A stretch of 64,000 nucleotides of DNA from Planctomycetota bacterium. Its GTDB lineage: Bacteria > Planctomycetota > Planctomycetia > Pirellulales > Lacipirellulaceae. A program made the position numbers and the translations under genes. The notes under the pieces were generated by a model. It saw only the letters and a program-made list of their open reading frames with translations, made no database searches and was not told the DNA's origin. Location of the stretch: the NCBI GenBank assembly GCA_029259915.1, contig JAJDED010000020.1, forward strand, positions 62,001 to 126,000, written 5' to 3'. Of the stretch, positions 56,939 to 64,000 are shown piece after piece (within the stretch, counting starts at the first letter, position 1; each line of letters starts with the position of its first letter).

Positions 56939-57550
56939 TCACATTCCTCCAAACGACATAAAGGCCAGCGCCATCAAGCCGGCAGTCATAAATGTGATGC
57001 CGAGGCCTTTCAATCCGTCGGGAACGTCGCTGTACTTAAGCTTTTCGCGGATCCCGGCGAGTGCGGCAATGGCCAAAGCCCAACCGAAACCCGAACCAAA
57101 TCCAAAGACGCAACTTTCGGTGAAATTGTAATCGCGTTCCTGCATGAAGAGCGAACCGCCCAGGATGGCGCAGTTCACTGTGATCAACGGTAAGAAGATT
57201 CCGAGTTGGTTGAAGAGCGTTGGGAAAAACCGATCGAGCGCCATTTCCAGGATTTGCACCATCGCAGCAATCGTGCCGATGAACGTGATGAGCGTCAGAA
57301 AACTTAGGTCGACGTCTACCAGCGAGCTGCTGAGCCACGAAAGTGCACCCTTTTTCAGCAGGTGTTGGTAGAGCAAATTGTTGGCAGGAATTGTGATTGT
57401 TTGAATCACGATCACGGCGATGCCTAGGCCGACCGCGGTCTTTACGGTTTTCGATACGGCAAGAAACGTACACATGCCCAAGAAAAAGGCGAGCGCCAAG
57501 TTCTCGACAAACACCGACTTGAGAAAGATGCTCAGATATTCTTCCATCAA
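56939..57550 (-). CDS. nqrE: Na+-translocating NADH:quinone reductase subunit E
   Basis: This membrane subunit has about six hydrophobic helices. Conserved cysteines Cys27 (FLGMCTF) and Cys127 (TVNCAIL) match the residues that, with NqrD, hold the intramembrane 2Fe-2S centre. Length (203) is normal. The start is 1 nt after the nqrD stop, so the two are co-translated. The TGA stop is followed within a few nt by the repeat arm of the inserted element. Confidence 0.95.
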   Translation of the reverse strand: MMEEYLSIFLKSVFVENLALAFFLGMCTFLAVSKTVKTAVGLGIAVIVIQTITIPANNLLYQHLLKKGALSWLSSSLVDVDLSFLTLITFIGTIAAMVQILEMALDRFFPTLFNQLGIFLPLITVNCAILGGSLFMQERDYNFTESCVFGFGSGFGWALAIAALAGIREKLKYSDVPDGLKGLGITFMTAGLMALAFMSFGGM

Positions 57551-57551
57551 A

Positions 57552-58181
57552 CTAGCCCTCGTGTTCCACTTGGTCTGGCTTCCAGGTTCGGATTGCCCAG
57601 ATGAGCAGGCCGATCAGGAAGAACGCACTCGGCGGCAGTAGCAACAGGCCGTTGGGCACATACCACCCCCCCTCGCTTACCAGCGGAAGAATCGGTTGTC
57701 CCCACAGTTTGCCCGAGCCAAACAGTTCGCGCACAAATCCAACAGCAAGCAAAATAAAACTGTATCCCAGGCCGTTGCCGATGCCGTCGAAAAAGCTCAC
57801 CATCGGCGGGTTCTTCATCGCGAATGCTTCGGCACGCCCCATCACAATACAGTTGGTAATAATCAGTCCCACAAAAACAGACAGTTGTTTGCTGATTTCG
57901 TAGGAATAAGCCTTGAGGATTTGATCCACCAGAATCACCAGCGAAGAGATAATGGTCATCTGCACGATAATCCGGATGCTGCTGGGGATCTGCTTGCGGA
58001 TCAAGCTTACCGCAGCGTTAGAAAACGCTAGTACGAAGATCACCGACAGCGACATCACAACCGAAGTCTCAAGCTTGCTCGTCACCGCCAACGCGCTGCA
58101 AATCCCAAGCACCTGCAACGTAATCGGGTTGTTGTCGAAGATTGGCTTCGTGAGCACTTCTTTATTCTTTGATTTAGCCAC
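57552..58181 (-). CDS. nqrD: Na+-translocating NADH:quinone reductase subunit D
   Basis: This membrane subunit is the partner of NqrE in the Fe-S centre, with Cys28 (LGICSAL) and Cys111 (IITNCIVMG). The true start is the GTG at 58181 ([10 protein letters not shown]) with AGGAGG 5 nt upstream, the best Shine-Dalgarno in the operon. A longer open frame upstream overlaps nqrC and is not supported. It overlaps the nqrC end by 8 nt. Length is about 209 residues, normal for NqrD. Confidence 0.95.
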   Translation of the reverse strand: MAKSKNKEVLTKPIFDNNPITLQVLGICSALAVTSKLETSVVMSLSVIFVLAFSNAAVSLIRKQIPSSIRIIVQMTIISSLVILVDQILKAYSYEISKQLSVFVGLIITNCIVMGRAEAFAMKNPPMVSFFDGIGNGLGYSFILLAVGFVRELFGSGKLWGQPILPLVSEGGWYVPNGLLLLPPSAFFLIGLLIWAIRTWKPDQVEHEG

Positions 58182-58983
58182 GAGAGCCTCCTGCCTCGTT
58201 CTGGCGAAGCTTTTCCAGGAAAGGCCCAAAACCATCGGGGCCGACCCAATACTGCACAAGTTGCTCGACGCCGTTGCTGGTAATCGTGGCACCCGACAGG
58301 CCGTCGATCTTGTGTGTGGCGTCTGTGGTAGTATCGACCACAGTCCCTTTGATCACTTCGATTTTGACGTCGCCATTTTCGTCAAACAGTTGTTTGCCTT
58401 GCCAAATCGATTTCCAGCGAGGGTTGTCGACTTCGCCACCCAGGCCGGGCGTTTCGCCATGTTGGTAGAATGTGATTCCACCCACGGTAGAAGCATCGTT
58501 GCCGACCGCAATAAAACCATAGAGGGTCGACCAAAGCCCTTTGCCGTAGATGGGCAGCACGACTCGCTCTATCTCGCCGGCATCGTTTTTCACTTCGTAG
58601 ATGAAAGCGTATTTCTCACGGCGTTTGATGCCGCCTAAGCCATCGCTTGGCGTGACCGCAGTGCTGAACTCTGGTTTTCGCGCTGCCTCGCGTTGATCGT
58701 AACTTGCGGGGTCGACTACGTCGGAATCGACCTGCTCGCCTGTCTCCAGATCGATCAGCACGCGCGTAATGGAGGCGTCGAAAATCGCGTCGACCTCATC
58801 GGCAGTTTGTTTTCCCTTTTCAAACAAGCCGGCCGCGATCAGCACGTTTTTCTTTTGGTCTTGCTCTTTATTAGCTTCTTGACGACTGCGCAGCCCCACC
58901 GCAGCACCGGCCACCAGCACGGAGCAAACGATACATAATATGGTTGCCACCAACAAAGTATGGCTAATGCTATCCCGTGCCAT
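58174..58983 (-). CDS. nqrC: Na+-translocating NADH:quinone reductase subunit C
   Basis: A short N-terminal membrane segment (about 11-30) precedes a periplasmic FMN-binding domain. The flavinylation motif is [10 protein letters not shown] with the acceptor Thr233, which ApbE modifies. Overlaps nqrB (ends 58970) by 14 nt and nqrD by 8 nt. Length (269) is normal. It holds a covalent FMN in the Na+-NQR electron path. Confidence 0.95.
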   Translation of the reverse strand: MARDSISHTLLVATILCIVCSVLVAGAAVGLRSRQEANKEQDQKKNVLIAAGLFEKGKQTADEVDAIFDASITRVLIDLETGEQVDSDVVDPASYDQREAARKPEFSTAVTPSDGLGGIKRREKYAFIYEVKNDAGEIERVVLPIYGKGLWSTLYGFIAVGNDASTVGGITFYQHGETPGLGGEVDNPRWKSIWQGKQLFDENGDVKIEVIKGTVVDTTTDATHKIDGLSGATITSNGVEQLVQYWVGPDGFGPFLEKLRQNEAGGSRG

Positions 58984-60193
58984 AACGGGCCATCCTCCGT
59001 TTGATGTTTGCTTGAATCACGTAATAGTCGATCAACGGGGCCATGGTGTTGCCGAACAAAATGGCGAGCATGATTCCCTCGGGAAACGCGGGATTGATTA
59101 CGCGAATCAGAACGGTCATCACGCCAATCAAAATTCCATACCACCAGCGGCCTGCCTCGGTCATCGCCGCGGAAACGGGATCGGTTGCCATAAATACCGC
59201 CCCAAATGCAAATCCCCCGACGACCAGATGCCAATGCGGCGGCAACTGCATCAAGGCGTTTGTGGTATCAGCACTACTAAAGAAGCAAAGTAGTCCGGAA
59301 CTGGCCAAGGCTCCCAAAGTGACGCCCACCATAATCCGCCAAGAGCCAACACCGGTGCCGATGAGAATCAACGCGCCAATCAAACACGCCAGCGTCGAAG
59401 TCTCGCCCATCGAACCTTGGATTGTGCCAATAAAACAGTCCCACCAACTGGTGCCGACAAGCGATTCGATCGACTGCCCAACAGGTCCCTCGGCGATTGC
59501 ACCCAGCGGGGTCGCCCCGCTAAAACCATCGGCGGCAGTCCAGACAGTCATTCCCGAGATTTCTGCCGGATAGGCAAAATATAAAAACGCGCGTGCTGTG
59601 AGCGCGGGATTCAAAAAGTTCTTCCCGATGCCGCCGAAGATTTCCTTGCCGATCACCACGCCAAACGAAATCCCTAGCGCCGCTTGCCAAAGCGGAATCG
59701 TGGGCGGCAGCGTCAGCGGGAACAGGGCACTGGTGACCAGAAAACCTTCGTTGATTTCATGCTTGCGGACCATTGCAAACAGGCCTTCCCATAACCCGCC
59801 AGCTGCAAGTGTAACGATGTAAACAGGGAAAAAGTACAATGCGCCGAGTAGAAAATTGTCAATAAAACTACCCGGATCATGCGTCCGACCCATCGATTGC
59901 ACGACCGCTTCGCGCCAACCGTCGCAGGGCGTTCCCTGTTCGGCAGAAATCGCCAGATTAGCCTGGTAGCCCGTGTTTTGCAGTGCCATAAAAAAGCACG
60001 GCGCTAGTGCTATCACGACGATCGACATCATCCGCTTGAGATTCATGCCGTCGCGCACATGCGAGGCACCTCGGGTCGTGTCGCTGGGAGTGTAGAGAAA
60101 CGTATCGATTGCTTCGTACAAGGGGAAAAGCTTTTCCAAGCTTCCTCCCTGGGCGAAGGTGGGATGCAATCGATCTAACAGTTTCCGTAACAC
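58970..60193 (-). CDS. nqrB: Na+-translocating NADH:quinone reductase subunit B
   Basis: This large membrane subunit (407 residues) carries covalent FMN and binds riboflavin and quinone. Flavinylation motif: [12 protein letters not shown] with the acceptor Thr228. About ten hydrophobic helices are visible, e.g. [17 protein letters not shown] and [13 protein letters not shown] near the end. It starts 18 nt after nqrA. It carries the Na+ and quinone functions with NqrA. Confidence 0.95.
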   Translation of the reverse strand: MLRKLLDRLHPTFAQGGSLEKLFPLYEAIDTFLYTPSDTTRGASHVRDGMNLKRMMSIVVIALAPCFFMALQNTGYQANLAISAEQGTPCDGWREAVVQSMGRTHDPGSFIDNFLLGALYFFPVYIVTLAAGGLWEGLFAMVRKHEINEGFLVTSALFPLTLPPTIPLWQAALGISFGVVIGKEIFGGIGKNFLNPALTARAFLYFAYPAEISGMTVWTAADGFSGATPLGAIAEGPVGQSIESLVGTSWWDCFIGTIQGSMGETSTLACLIGALILIGTGVGSWRIMVGVTLGALASSGLLCFFSSADTTNALMQLPPHWHLVVGGFAFGAVFMATDPVSAAMTEAGRWWYGILIGVMTVLIRVINPAFPEGIMLAILFGNTMAPLIDYYVIQANIKRRMARYGTG

Positions 60194-60211
60194 TTAAAAA
60201 TTTCTCCTCAG

Positions 60212-61579
60212 TTAGCCTTCCAGCTCGATGCGAGTCAAATTCTTCCGCAGCATGGGGCCATATTCGTGCTTTCCAGGACAAACAAACGTACACAGCGCGA
60301 CGTCTTCTTCGTCGAGTTCCAACACGCCAAGCTGCTGCGCGTATTCGGTATCGTCGGTAATCAGCGCCTTGAGCAGCGGCGTGGCGATAATATCCAAGGG
60401 CATCACTTGCTCGTACATCCCGATGGGAATCATCGCTCGGGGGCTGCCTTCGGTGCCGGTGTTAAAGGCGAAGCGATGTTTGGGATTGCCACTCCAGCCG
60501 GAAGTAAAAACGCGGCGGATCGAAAATTTTTCGTGGCCCGGTTTCAACCAGCCGAAAAACTCCCGTTCGCCTCCCTCGGCAAGCACGGAAACCTGCGTGT
60601 GGTATCGCCCTAAAAAGTCGATTGGGGCCTTGGCACGTCGTCCTGACAGGACGGATCCAGATATCACCCGAGCATCGCCACCCGAGGGACGCTGAACTTG
60701 GCCTTCGGTAAGTTCCGCAAGCGATGCTCCGACACGTGTTCGCACGAGCCGGGGCTTGCTGACGATCGGCCCGGCAAGCGCAACGATTCGATCGGTCTGC
60801 AGTTCGCCAGTAAGAAATAAATGTCCGATGGCTGCGACGTCTTGATAACCGACGTGCCAAACCGTGTGGTCCGCGCTCACCGGATGAAGTGTATGGATAT
60901 GGGTGCCCGCCAGACCGGCCGGGTGGGGCCCCTCGAAAGCGTGGAATACCGCCGGAGTTTTTCCCTCGCCCGGGATTTCCGAACCCGCCCTTCGGCAAAC
61001 GTAAACCGATCCTTCGGTCAAAGTGCTCAACACTTCCAGGCCAGCAATGAACTCCGCCTGCCAATTTGCCAGTACCACCGCCGGATCGGCGGCGAGCGGG
61101 TTGGTGTCGATCGCCGTGACAAATAAAGCCTGAGGTACCGCGTCGATTGCGGGTACTCGGCTGTAAGGTCGTGTTCGCAGCGACGTCCAAAGTCCGGAGG
61201 CAATCAATTGCTCGCAGACAGCCCGGCGGTCGAGTTGGGCCAAATTGTGATCGCGATAAGCTGTAAAAGTTTCCTTTTCGTCGCCATCGACTTCGATCAC
61301 CAGCGATTCAAACTTCCGCTTCGCCCCGCGATTGATTGCTGTGACCGTCCCCGCCGCAGGGGCCGTATATTGGACTCCGGGGGTTTTCTTGTCTGTGAAA
61401 ACCACCTGCCCGAGCCGAACGCGGTCGCCTTCGCCGACCGACATCGTTGGCTTCATGCCGATGTAATCGTCCCCCAGCAAAGCAACGTGGCGGACTGCGG
61501 GACGGTCAGAAATTGCTTGCTCCGGGGCACCCTGAATGGGTAGATCCAATCCCTTGGTAACACGACTGAGGTTGGTCAT
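60212..61579 (-). CDS. nqrA: Na+-translocating NADH:quinone reductase subunit A
   Basis: This peripheral cytoplasmic subunit helps form the quinone site. The N-terminus [13 protein letters not shown] and [35 protein letters not shown], and the later [13 protein letters not shown]-like region ([24 protein letters not shown]), identify NqrA. Length (455) is normal. First gene of the operon; a CRP/FNR-type palindrome lies about 65 nt upstream of the start. Confidence 0.95.
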   Translation of the reverse strand: MTNLSRVTKGLDLPIQGAPEQAISDRPAVRHVALLGDDYIGMKPTMSVGEGDRVRLGQVVFTDKKTPGVQYTAPAAGTVTAINRGAKRKFESLVIEVDGDEKETFTAYRDHNLAQLDRRAVCEQLIASGLWTSLRTRPYSRVPAIDAVPQALFVTAIDTNPLAADPAVVLANWQAEFIAGLEVLSTLTEGSVYVCRRAGSEIPGEGKTPAVFHAFEGPHPAGLAGTHIHTLHPVSADHTVWHVGYQDVAAIGHLFLTGELQTDRIVALAGPIVSKPRLVRTRVGASLAELTEGQVQRPSGGDARVISGSVLSGRRAKAPIDFLGRYHTQVSVLAEGGEREFFGWLKPGHEKFSIRRVFTSGWSGNPKHRFAFNTGTEGSPRAMIPIGMYEQVMPLDIIATPLLKALITDDTEYAQQLGVLELDEEDVALCTFVCPGKHEYGPMLRKNLTRIELEG

Positions 61580-61643
61580 AACAGTGTGATCGGGTGACGA
61601 AACGAAGTGGATTCAAATAGGGAATGCCCGGGCGATTTAGGGC

Positions 61644-61661
61644 TTGTGAATTTTTTCACAA
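61644..61661 (-). promoter_or_regulatory. CRP/FNR-family operator upstream of nqrA
   Basis: TTGTGAA (61644-61650) and TTCACAA (61655-61661) form a perfect inverted repeat with 4 nt between, which equals TGTGA-N6-TCACA. On the minus strand a weak -10 (TATTTG, 61614-61619) would put the transcription start near 61608, so the site would be centred about 44 nt upstream, close to a class II activator position. That the regulator is CRP-like is an inference from consensus. Confidence 0.5.
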
Positions 61662-61755
61662 ATGCAGGCTGAAGTCAATAACATACTGGCATCAAAGGGT
61701 TTGGGCAAGCCGGATAGGGGAGAAAAACGGTTCATTAATCCACTGTGGATTGATT

Positions 61756-61944
61756 TGGCCGAAGGCCTTGCTTCACCGTAGCCTGGGGTATCGCCCCAGG
61801 AATTAAGAGGCAAAGACATTTCTCTGGCCAAAGGCCATAATCACCCTGGACGCAAGTGAATACGGCTTTCAGCCAAACATCATTCAAGACTTTCAGACCT
61901 GGGGTGTTGCCCCAGGCTACGGTGACGATGGCCTTCGGCCAATG
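61756..61944. repeat. Inverted repeat element (GGCCGAAGGCC / CCTGGGG)
   Basis: The left half (61756-61800) carries TGGCCGAAGGCC, then ACCGTAGCCTGGGG-N4-5-CCCCAGG. The right half (61896-61944) is the inverted copy with small changes, about 95 bp away. A third partial TGGCCAAAGGCC lies between. Each half contains its own hairpins. It resembles REP-type elements, but no transposase is nearby. Confidence 0.7.
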
Positions 61945-62095
61945 AAGCAGTGTATATGACTTGCTTCCGTTTACCTTCGCCCGTTGACCCTGGTCTGTCA
62001 CACGCGCTATACTCCACGCCCGAAGCGAAAATTTGGGTGATTGCCCCACAAACTATTAAAACGACTAGCTGCAAACGACTTGCACGGATGAAGAC

Positions 62096-63280
62096 ATGAA
62101 GATTCACGAATTTCAGGCGAAACATCTTTTGCGCGATGCCCAGATCGCCGTTCCCGATAGCCACGTTGCCAGAACTGCCGAGGAGGCATCCGCGGCGTTC
62201 GGAAAATTGGGCGGCCCTTTTGCGGTGGTCAAAGCGCAAATCCACGCCGGCGGACGCGGCAAAGGAACCATCAAATCAAACCCCGAGCAGCATGGCGTGC
62301 AACTTGTGCGTAGCGCAGCCGAAGCAGCCGAGGTCGCGGGGAATCTATTGGGTAATCGTCTCGTGACGATTCAAACGGGTGCCGAGGGTCAAACGGTCAA
62401 TCAAGTTCTGGTAGAAGCCGGCTGCGAAATCGACCGCGAACTGTATCTCGGCATCGTGATCGACCGCTCCTGCGGGTTGCCCGTTTTGATGGTTTCGAGC
62501 GAAGGCGGCATGAACATCGAAGAAGTTGCCGCGAAGACGCCGGAATTGATTTTCAAAGAAAGTTTTGACCCTGACGCCGGGTTGAAGCCGTACCAAGTGC
62601 GCAAACTCTGCTATCGGTTGAATATCACCGGAAAAAGCGTACGGTCGGCCGACGCGTTCATGCGAGCAATGTGCCGAGTGTTTGTCGACCTCGATTGCAG
62701 CTTGGCAGAGATCAATCCCTTGGTTCTAACCAAGGCGGGTGACATGATCGCGTTGGACGCGAAGATCAACTTCGACGACAACGCCCTGTTCCGCCACCCG
62801 CAGATTGTTGAGCTTCGCGACGTGAACGAAGAAGACCCTGCCGAGGTCCGCGCCGCGGAGGCCGACTTGAGCTATGTCCAGCTCGAAGGCAACATCGGCT
62901 GCCTGGTCAACGGAGCAGGATTGGCGATGAGCACCATGGACCTGATCAAACTGCACGGCGGAGAGCCGGCGAATTTCCTGGACGTCGGCGGCAGTGCCCA
63001 AGTGGAACAGGTAACTGAAGCGTTTCGCATTTTGTTGGCCGACAAAAATGTAAAGGCCGTGTTGGTCAACATTTTCGGTGGCATCATGCGTTGCACAACA
63101 ATCGCCAACGCCTTGGTAGCCGCATATAAGCAAGTCGGTTTCAACGTGCCGTTGGTTGTTCGCTTGGAAGGAACCGAAGTAGAAGAAGGCCGCCGAATCC
63201 TCGCCGAGAGCGACGTCGACATCCTCGCAGCATCCGACCTAACCGATGCCGCGAACAAAGTGGTTGCCGCGTTGGGGTAG
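62096..63280 (+). CDS. sucC: Succinyl-CoA ligase [ADP-forming] beta subunit
   Basis: This TCA cycle enzyme makes succinate plus ATP from succinyl-CoA. The ATP-grasp domain starts at the N-terminus ([40 protein letters not shown]), and the Mg/nucleotide residues lie in [28 protein letters not shown]. The C-terminal CoA-ligase part has [19 protein letters not shown], which interacts with the alpha subunit's phosphohistidine. Length (394) is normal. The sucD gene follows but only after about 485 bp of repeats. Confidence 0.95.
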   Translation: MKIHEFQAKHLLRDAQIAVPDSHVARTAEEASAAFGKLGGPFAVVKAQIHAGGRGKGTIKSNPEQHGVQLVRSAAEAAEVAGNLLGNRLVTIQTGAEGQTVNQVLVEAGCEIDRELYLGIVIDRSCGLPVLMVSSEGGMNIEEVAAKTPELIFKESFDPDAGLKPYQVRKLCYRLNITGKSVRSADAFMRAMCRVFVDLDCSLAEINPLVLTKAGDMIALDAKINFDDNALFRHPQIVELRDVNEEDPAEVRAAEADLSYVQLEGNIGCLVNGAGLAMSTMDLIKLHGGEPANFLDVGGSAQVEQVTEAFRILLADKNVKAVLVNIFGGIMRCTTIANALVAAYKQVGFNVPLVVRLEGTEVEEGRRILAESDVDILAASDLTDAANKVVAALG

Positions 63281-63287
63281 GGGCCTG

Positions 63288-63353
63288 ATGGGTGATGAGG
63301 TCTATCAAGAGTTAATTCGCCATGTGCAGGAAGAAGTTCTCAGGAAGGTTTGA
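63288..63353 (+). other. Short open frame after sucC, possible amphipathic peptide
   Basis: An ATG-to-TGA frame of 21 codons gives MGDEVYQELIRHVQEEVLRKV, an amphipathic helix pattern. It resembles the short N-terminal or C-terminal helices that target enzymes to bacterial microcompartments, or a gene remnant. There is no clear ribosome-binding site and it may be chance. Confidence 0.2.
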
Positions 63354-63390
63354 TGGTTGGTATTCAAAACAGAGTTGGCCCAAAGTGCAT

Positions 63391-63670
63391 TAGTCCCAAA
63401 GGGACGAAATATAATAGCCCAGGGCAAGGCCAGGCGAGCGTAGCGAGACAGGCCGCAGCCCAGGGTTTAGTGTGCATACAAATGGTTGGCCGAGCGAGAA
63501 GCTTTGCCAGCAATCGGCACTCCACCGAGGCCGAGATCAAACCGCGGCCGGATTTCGTCCTCGGTCGCGCTCCGTTATCTGGCAGCGTTAACTGCTCGGA
63601 CGATGGTGATTTCAAATTTCTAACCCAGGGCTCGCGCCCTGGGCTATTATATTTTGCCCCTTCAGGGCAA
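63391..63670. repeat. Inverted repeat element (AATATAATAGCCCAGGG)
   Basis: The left arm (63391-63469) and right arm (63621-63670) share, in inverted orientation, a GGGAC/GGGGC start, then AATATAATAGCCCAGGGC and a CCCAGGGTT end. The left arm has about 29 nt extra. About 150 nt of unrelated sequence lie between. Resembles REP-like palindromes. Confidence 0.7.
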
Positions 63671-63732
63671 TGTTGTGTCACACGTTATTTATTGACTCCA
63701 CGATATTCTTGAAGTTCAAAAAAACCTAAAAA

Positions 63733-63760
63733 AGCTGACTGCTGACCACTGAAAGCTAAA
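63733..63760 (+). repeat. Heptamer arm immediately before sucD
   Basis: Four in-register heptamers of the form NGCTGAC / AGCTAAA (units at 63733, 63740, 63747, 63754) end 5 nt before the sucD start codon. It is similar in core (AGCTAA) and period to the arms around the four-helix-bundle gene. No inverted partner is seen. Confidence 0.55.
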
Positions 63761-63765
63761 AACAC

Positions 63766-64000
63766 ATGAGCATTCTCATCAACAAATCGACACGAGTTGT
63801 TTGCCAGGGGATCACCGGTAAAGCGGGGGAATTTCATAGTAAGAATTGCCTCGAATACGGCACGCAACTGGTCGCGGGCGTCACGCCCGGCAAGGGAGGC
63901 CAGGAAGTGCTGGGGCTGCCGGTGTTTGACACCGTGGCCGAAGCGGTTGAAAAACAGGGCGTCGACGCAAGCATGATTTTTGTCCCGCCCGCGTTTACGG
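63766..64000 (+). CDS. sucD: Succinyl-CoA ligase alpha subunit (partial, runs off the window)
   Basis: The frame starts at ATG 63766 and stays open to the end of the window (78 codons). The N-terminus [60 protein letters not shown] is the CoA-binding Rossmann region of SucD. The active-site histidine lies beyond the window. It forms the alpha partner of SucC in the TCA cycle. The start codon lies just after a heptamer repeat arm and there is no clear ribosome-binding site. Confidence 0.93.
   Translation, partial: MSILINKSTRVVCQGITGKAGEFHSKNCLEYGTQLVAGVTPGKGGQEVLGLPVFDTVAEAVEKQGVDASMIFVPPAFT

Larger units (their letters stand above)
61580..62095. other. Divergent nqrA / sucC gap
   Basis: This 516-bp divergent gap holds the CRP-like site near nqrA and, further right, the GGCCGAAGGCC / CCTGGGG repeat element. 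Promoters for both operons must lie here. No coding potential is visible. Confidence 0.5.
63281..63765. other. Repeat-filled gap between sucC and sucD
   Basis: This 485-bp gap contains the short frame at 63288-63353, the inverted element at 63391-63670 and a heptamer arm at 63733-63760. sucC and sucD usually abut or overlap, so this gap is unusual. The interior between about 63470 and 63620 is GC-rich without an obvious gene. Confidence 0.6.

Noticed and set aside
61756-63670. Insertion sequence with transposase
   Set aside because: The inverted elements contain no open frame resembling a transposase; they look like non-autonomous palindromes.

Overview
The window reads as a chromosomal segment of a planctomycete, most likely of the Pirellulales (inference from gene content; no marker gene such as 16S rRNA is present). 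Pointers are an N-terminal PLEDRRML (LEPR-XLL type) surface-protein signature joined to a dockerin-like repeat, a PEP-CTERM exported protein, several secreted or lipoprotein families typical of that phylum, weak use of Shine-Dalgarno sites, and many intergenic palindromic repeats. I found no tRNA, rRNA, CRISPR array, transposase or prophage.

Layout. 1-5.2 kb (minus): a three-gene unit for exported proteins (FG-GAP repeat protein, trypsin-like protease without PDZ, unknown secreted protein). 5.2-9.1 kb (plus): a leader with an intrinsic terminator, two tandem PLP transsulfuration enzymes and a TIM-barrel sugar phosphate isomerase/epimerase-like protein. 9.2-22.8 kb: housekeeping and envelope genes (aat, an HtrA/Deg protease, a GspF-like protein, a metalloprotease-like lipoprotein, a glycine-zipper lipoprotein, a beta-helix surface protein, nadE, a PQQ-type propeller, a YdjY-like lipoprotein, a large unknown protein with heparinase-like features). 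22.9-33.1 kb (plus): two complete RND adaptor/pump pairs with a yggS-type gene between them. 33.1-39.4 kb: polX, a DUF4412-like protein, an HMGL-like aldolase, a PEP-CTERM protein and a GGDEF diguanylate cyclase.

39.8-53.6 kb (plus) is a polysaccharide cluster. It has an initiating sugar transferase fused to a degenerate GGDEF-like domain, four soluble glycosyltransferases, an aminotransferase / dehydrogenase / hexapeptide acyltransferase trio like WbpE-WbpB-WbpD, a flavin oxidoreductase, a polysaccharide deacetylase, a sulfotransferase and a membrane GT39. Six junctions overlap by ATGA, which indicates translational coupling. The product is probably an acetamido-sugar-containing, possibly sulfated exopolysaccharide or surface glycan.

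54.0-61.6 kb (minus) is a complete Na+-translocating NADH:quinone reductase operon, nqrABCDEF, followed by apbE (the flavin transferase that flavinylates NqrB and NqrC) and nqrM (Fe-S maturation). A perfect CRP/FNR-type palindrome lies upstream of nqrA. Between nqrE and nqrF sits a four-helix-bundle gene of the 23S rRNA intervening-sequence protein family, bounded by inverted arms of in-register heptamers. 62.1-64.0 kb holds sucC and the start of sucD, separated by about 485 bp of palindromic repeat material.

The most unusual signal is the design of the intergenic repeats. Unrelated-looking palindromes across the window have arms made of short tandem units of fixed length (7, 9 or 10 nt), and one of them carries a protein gene inside the nqr operon.
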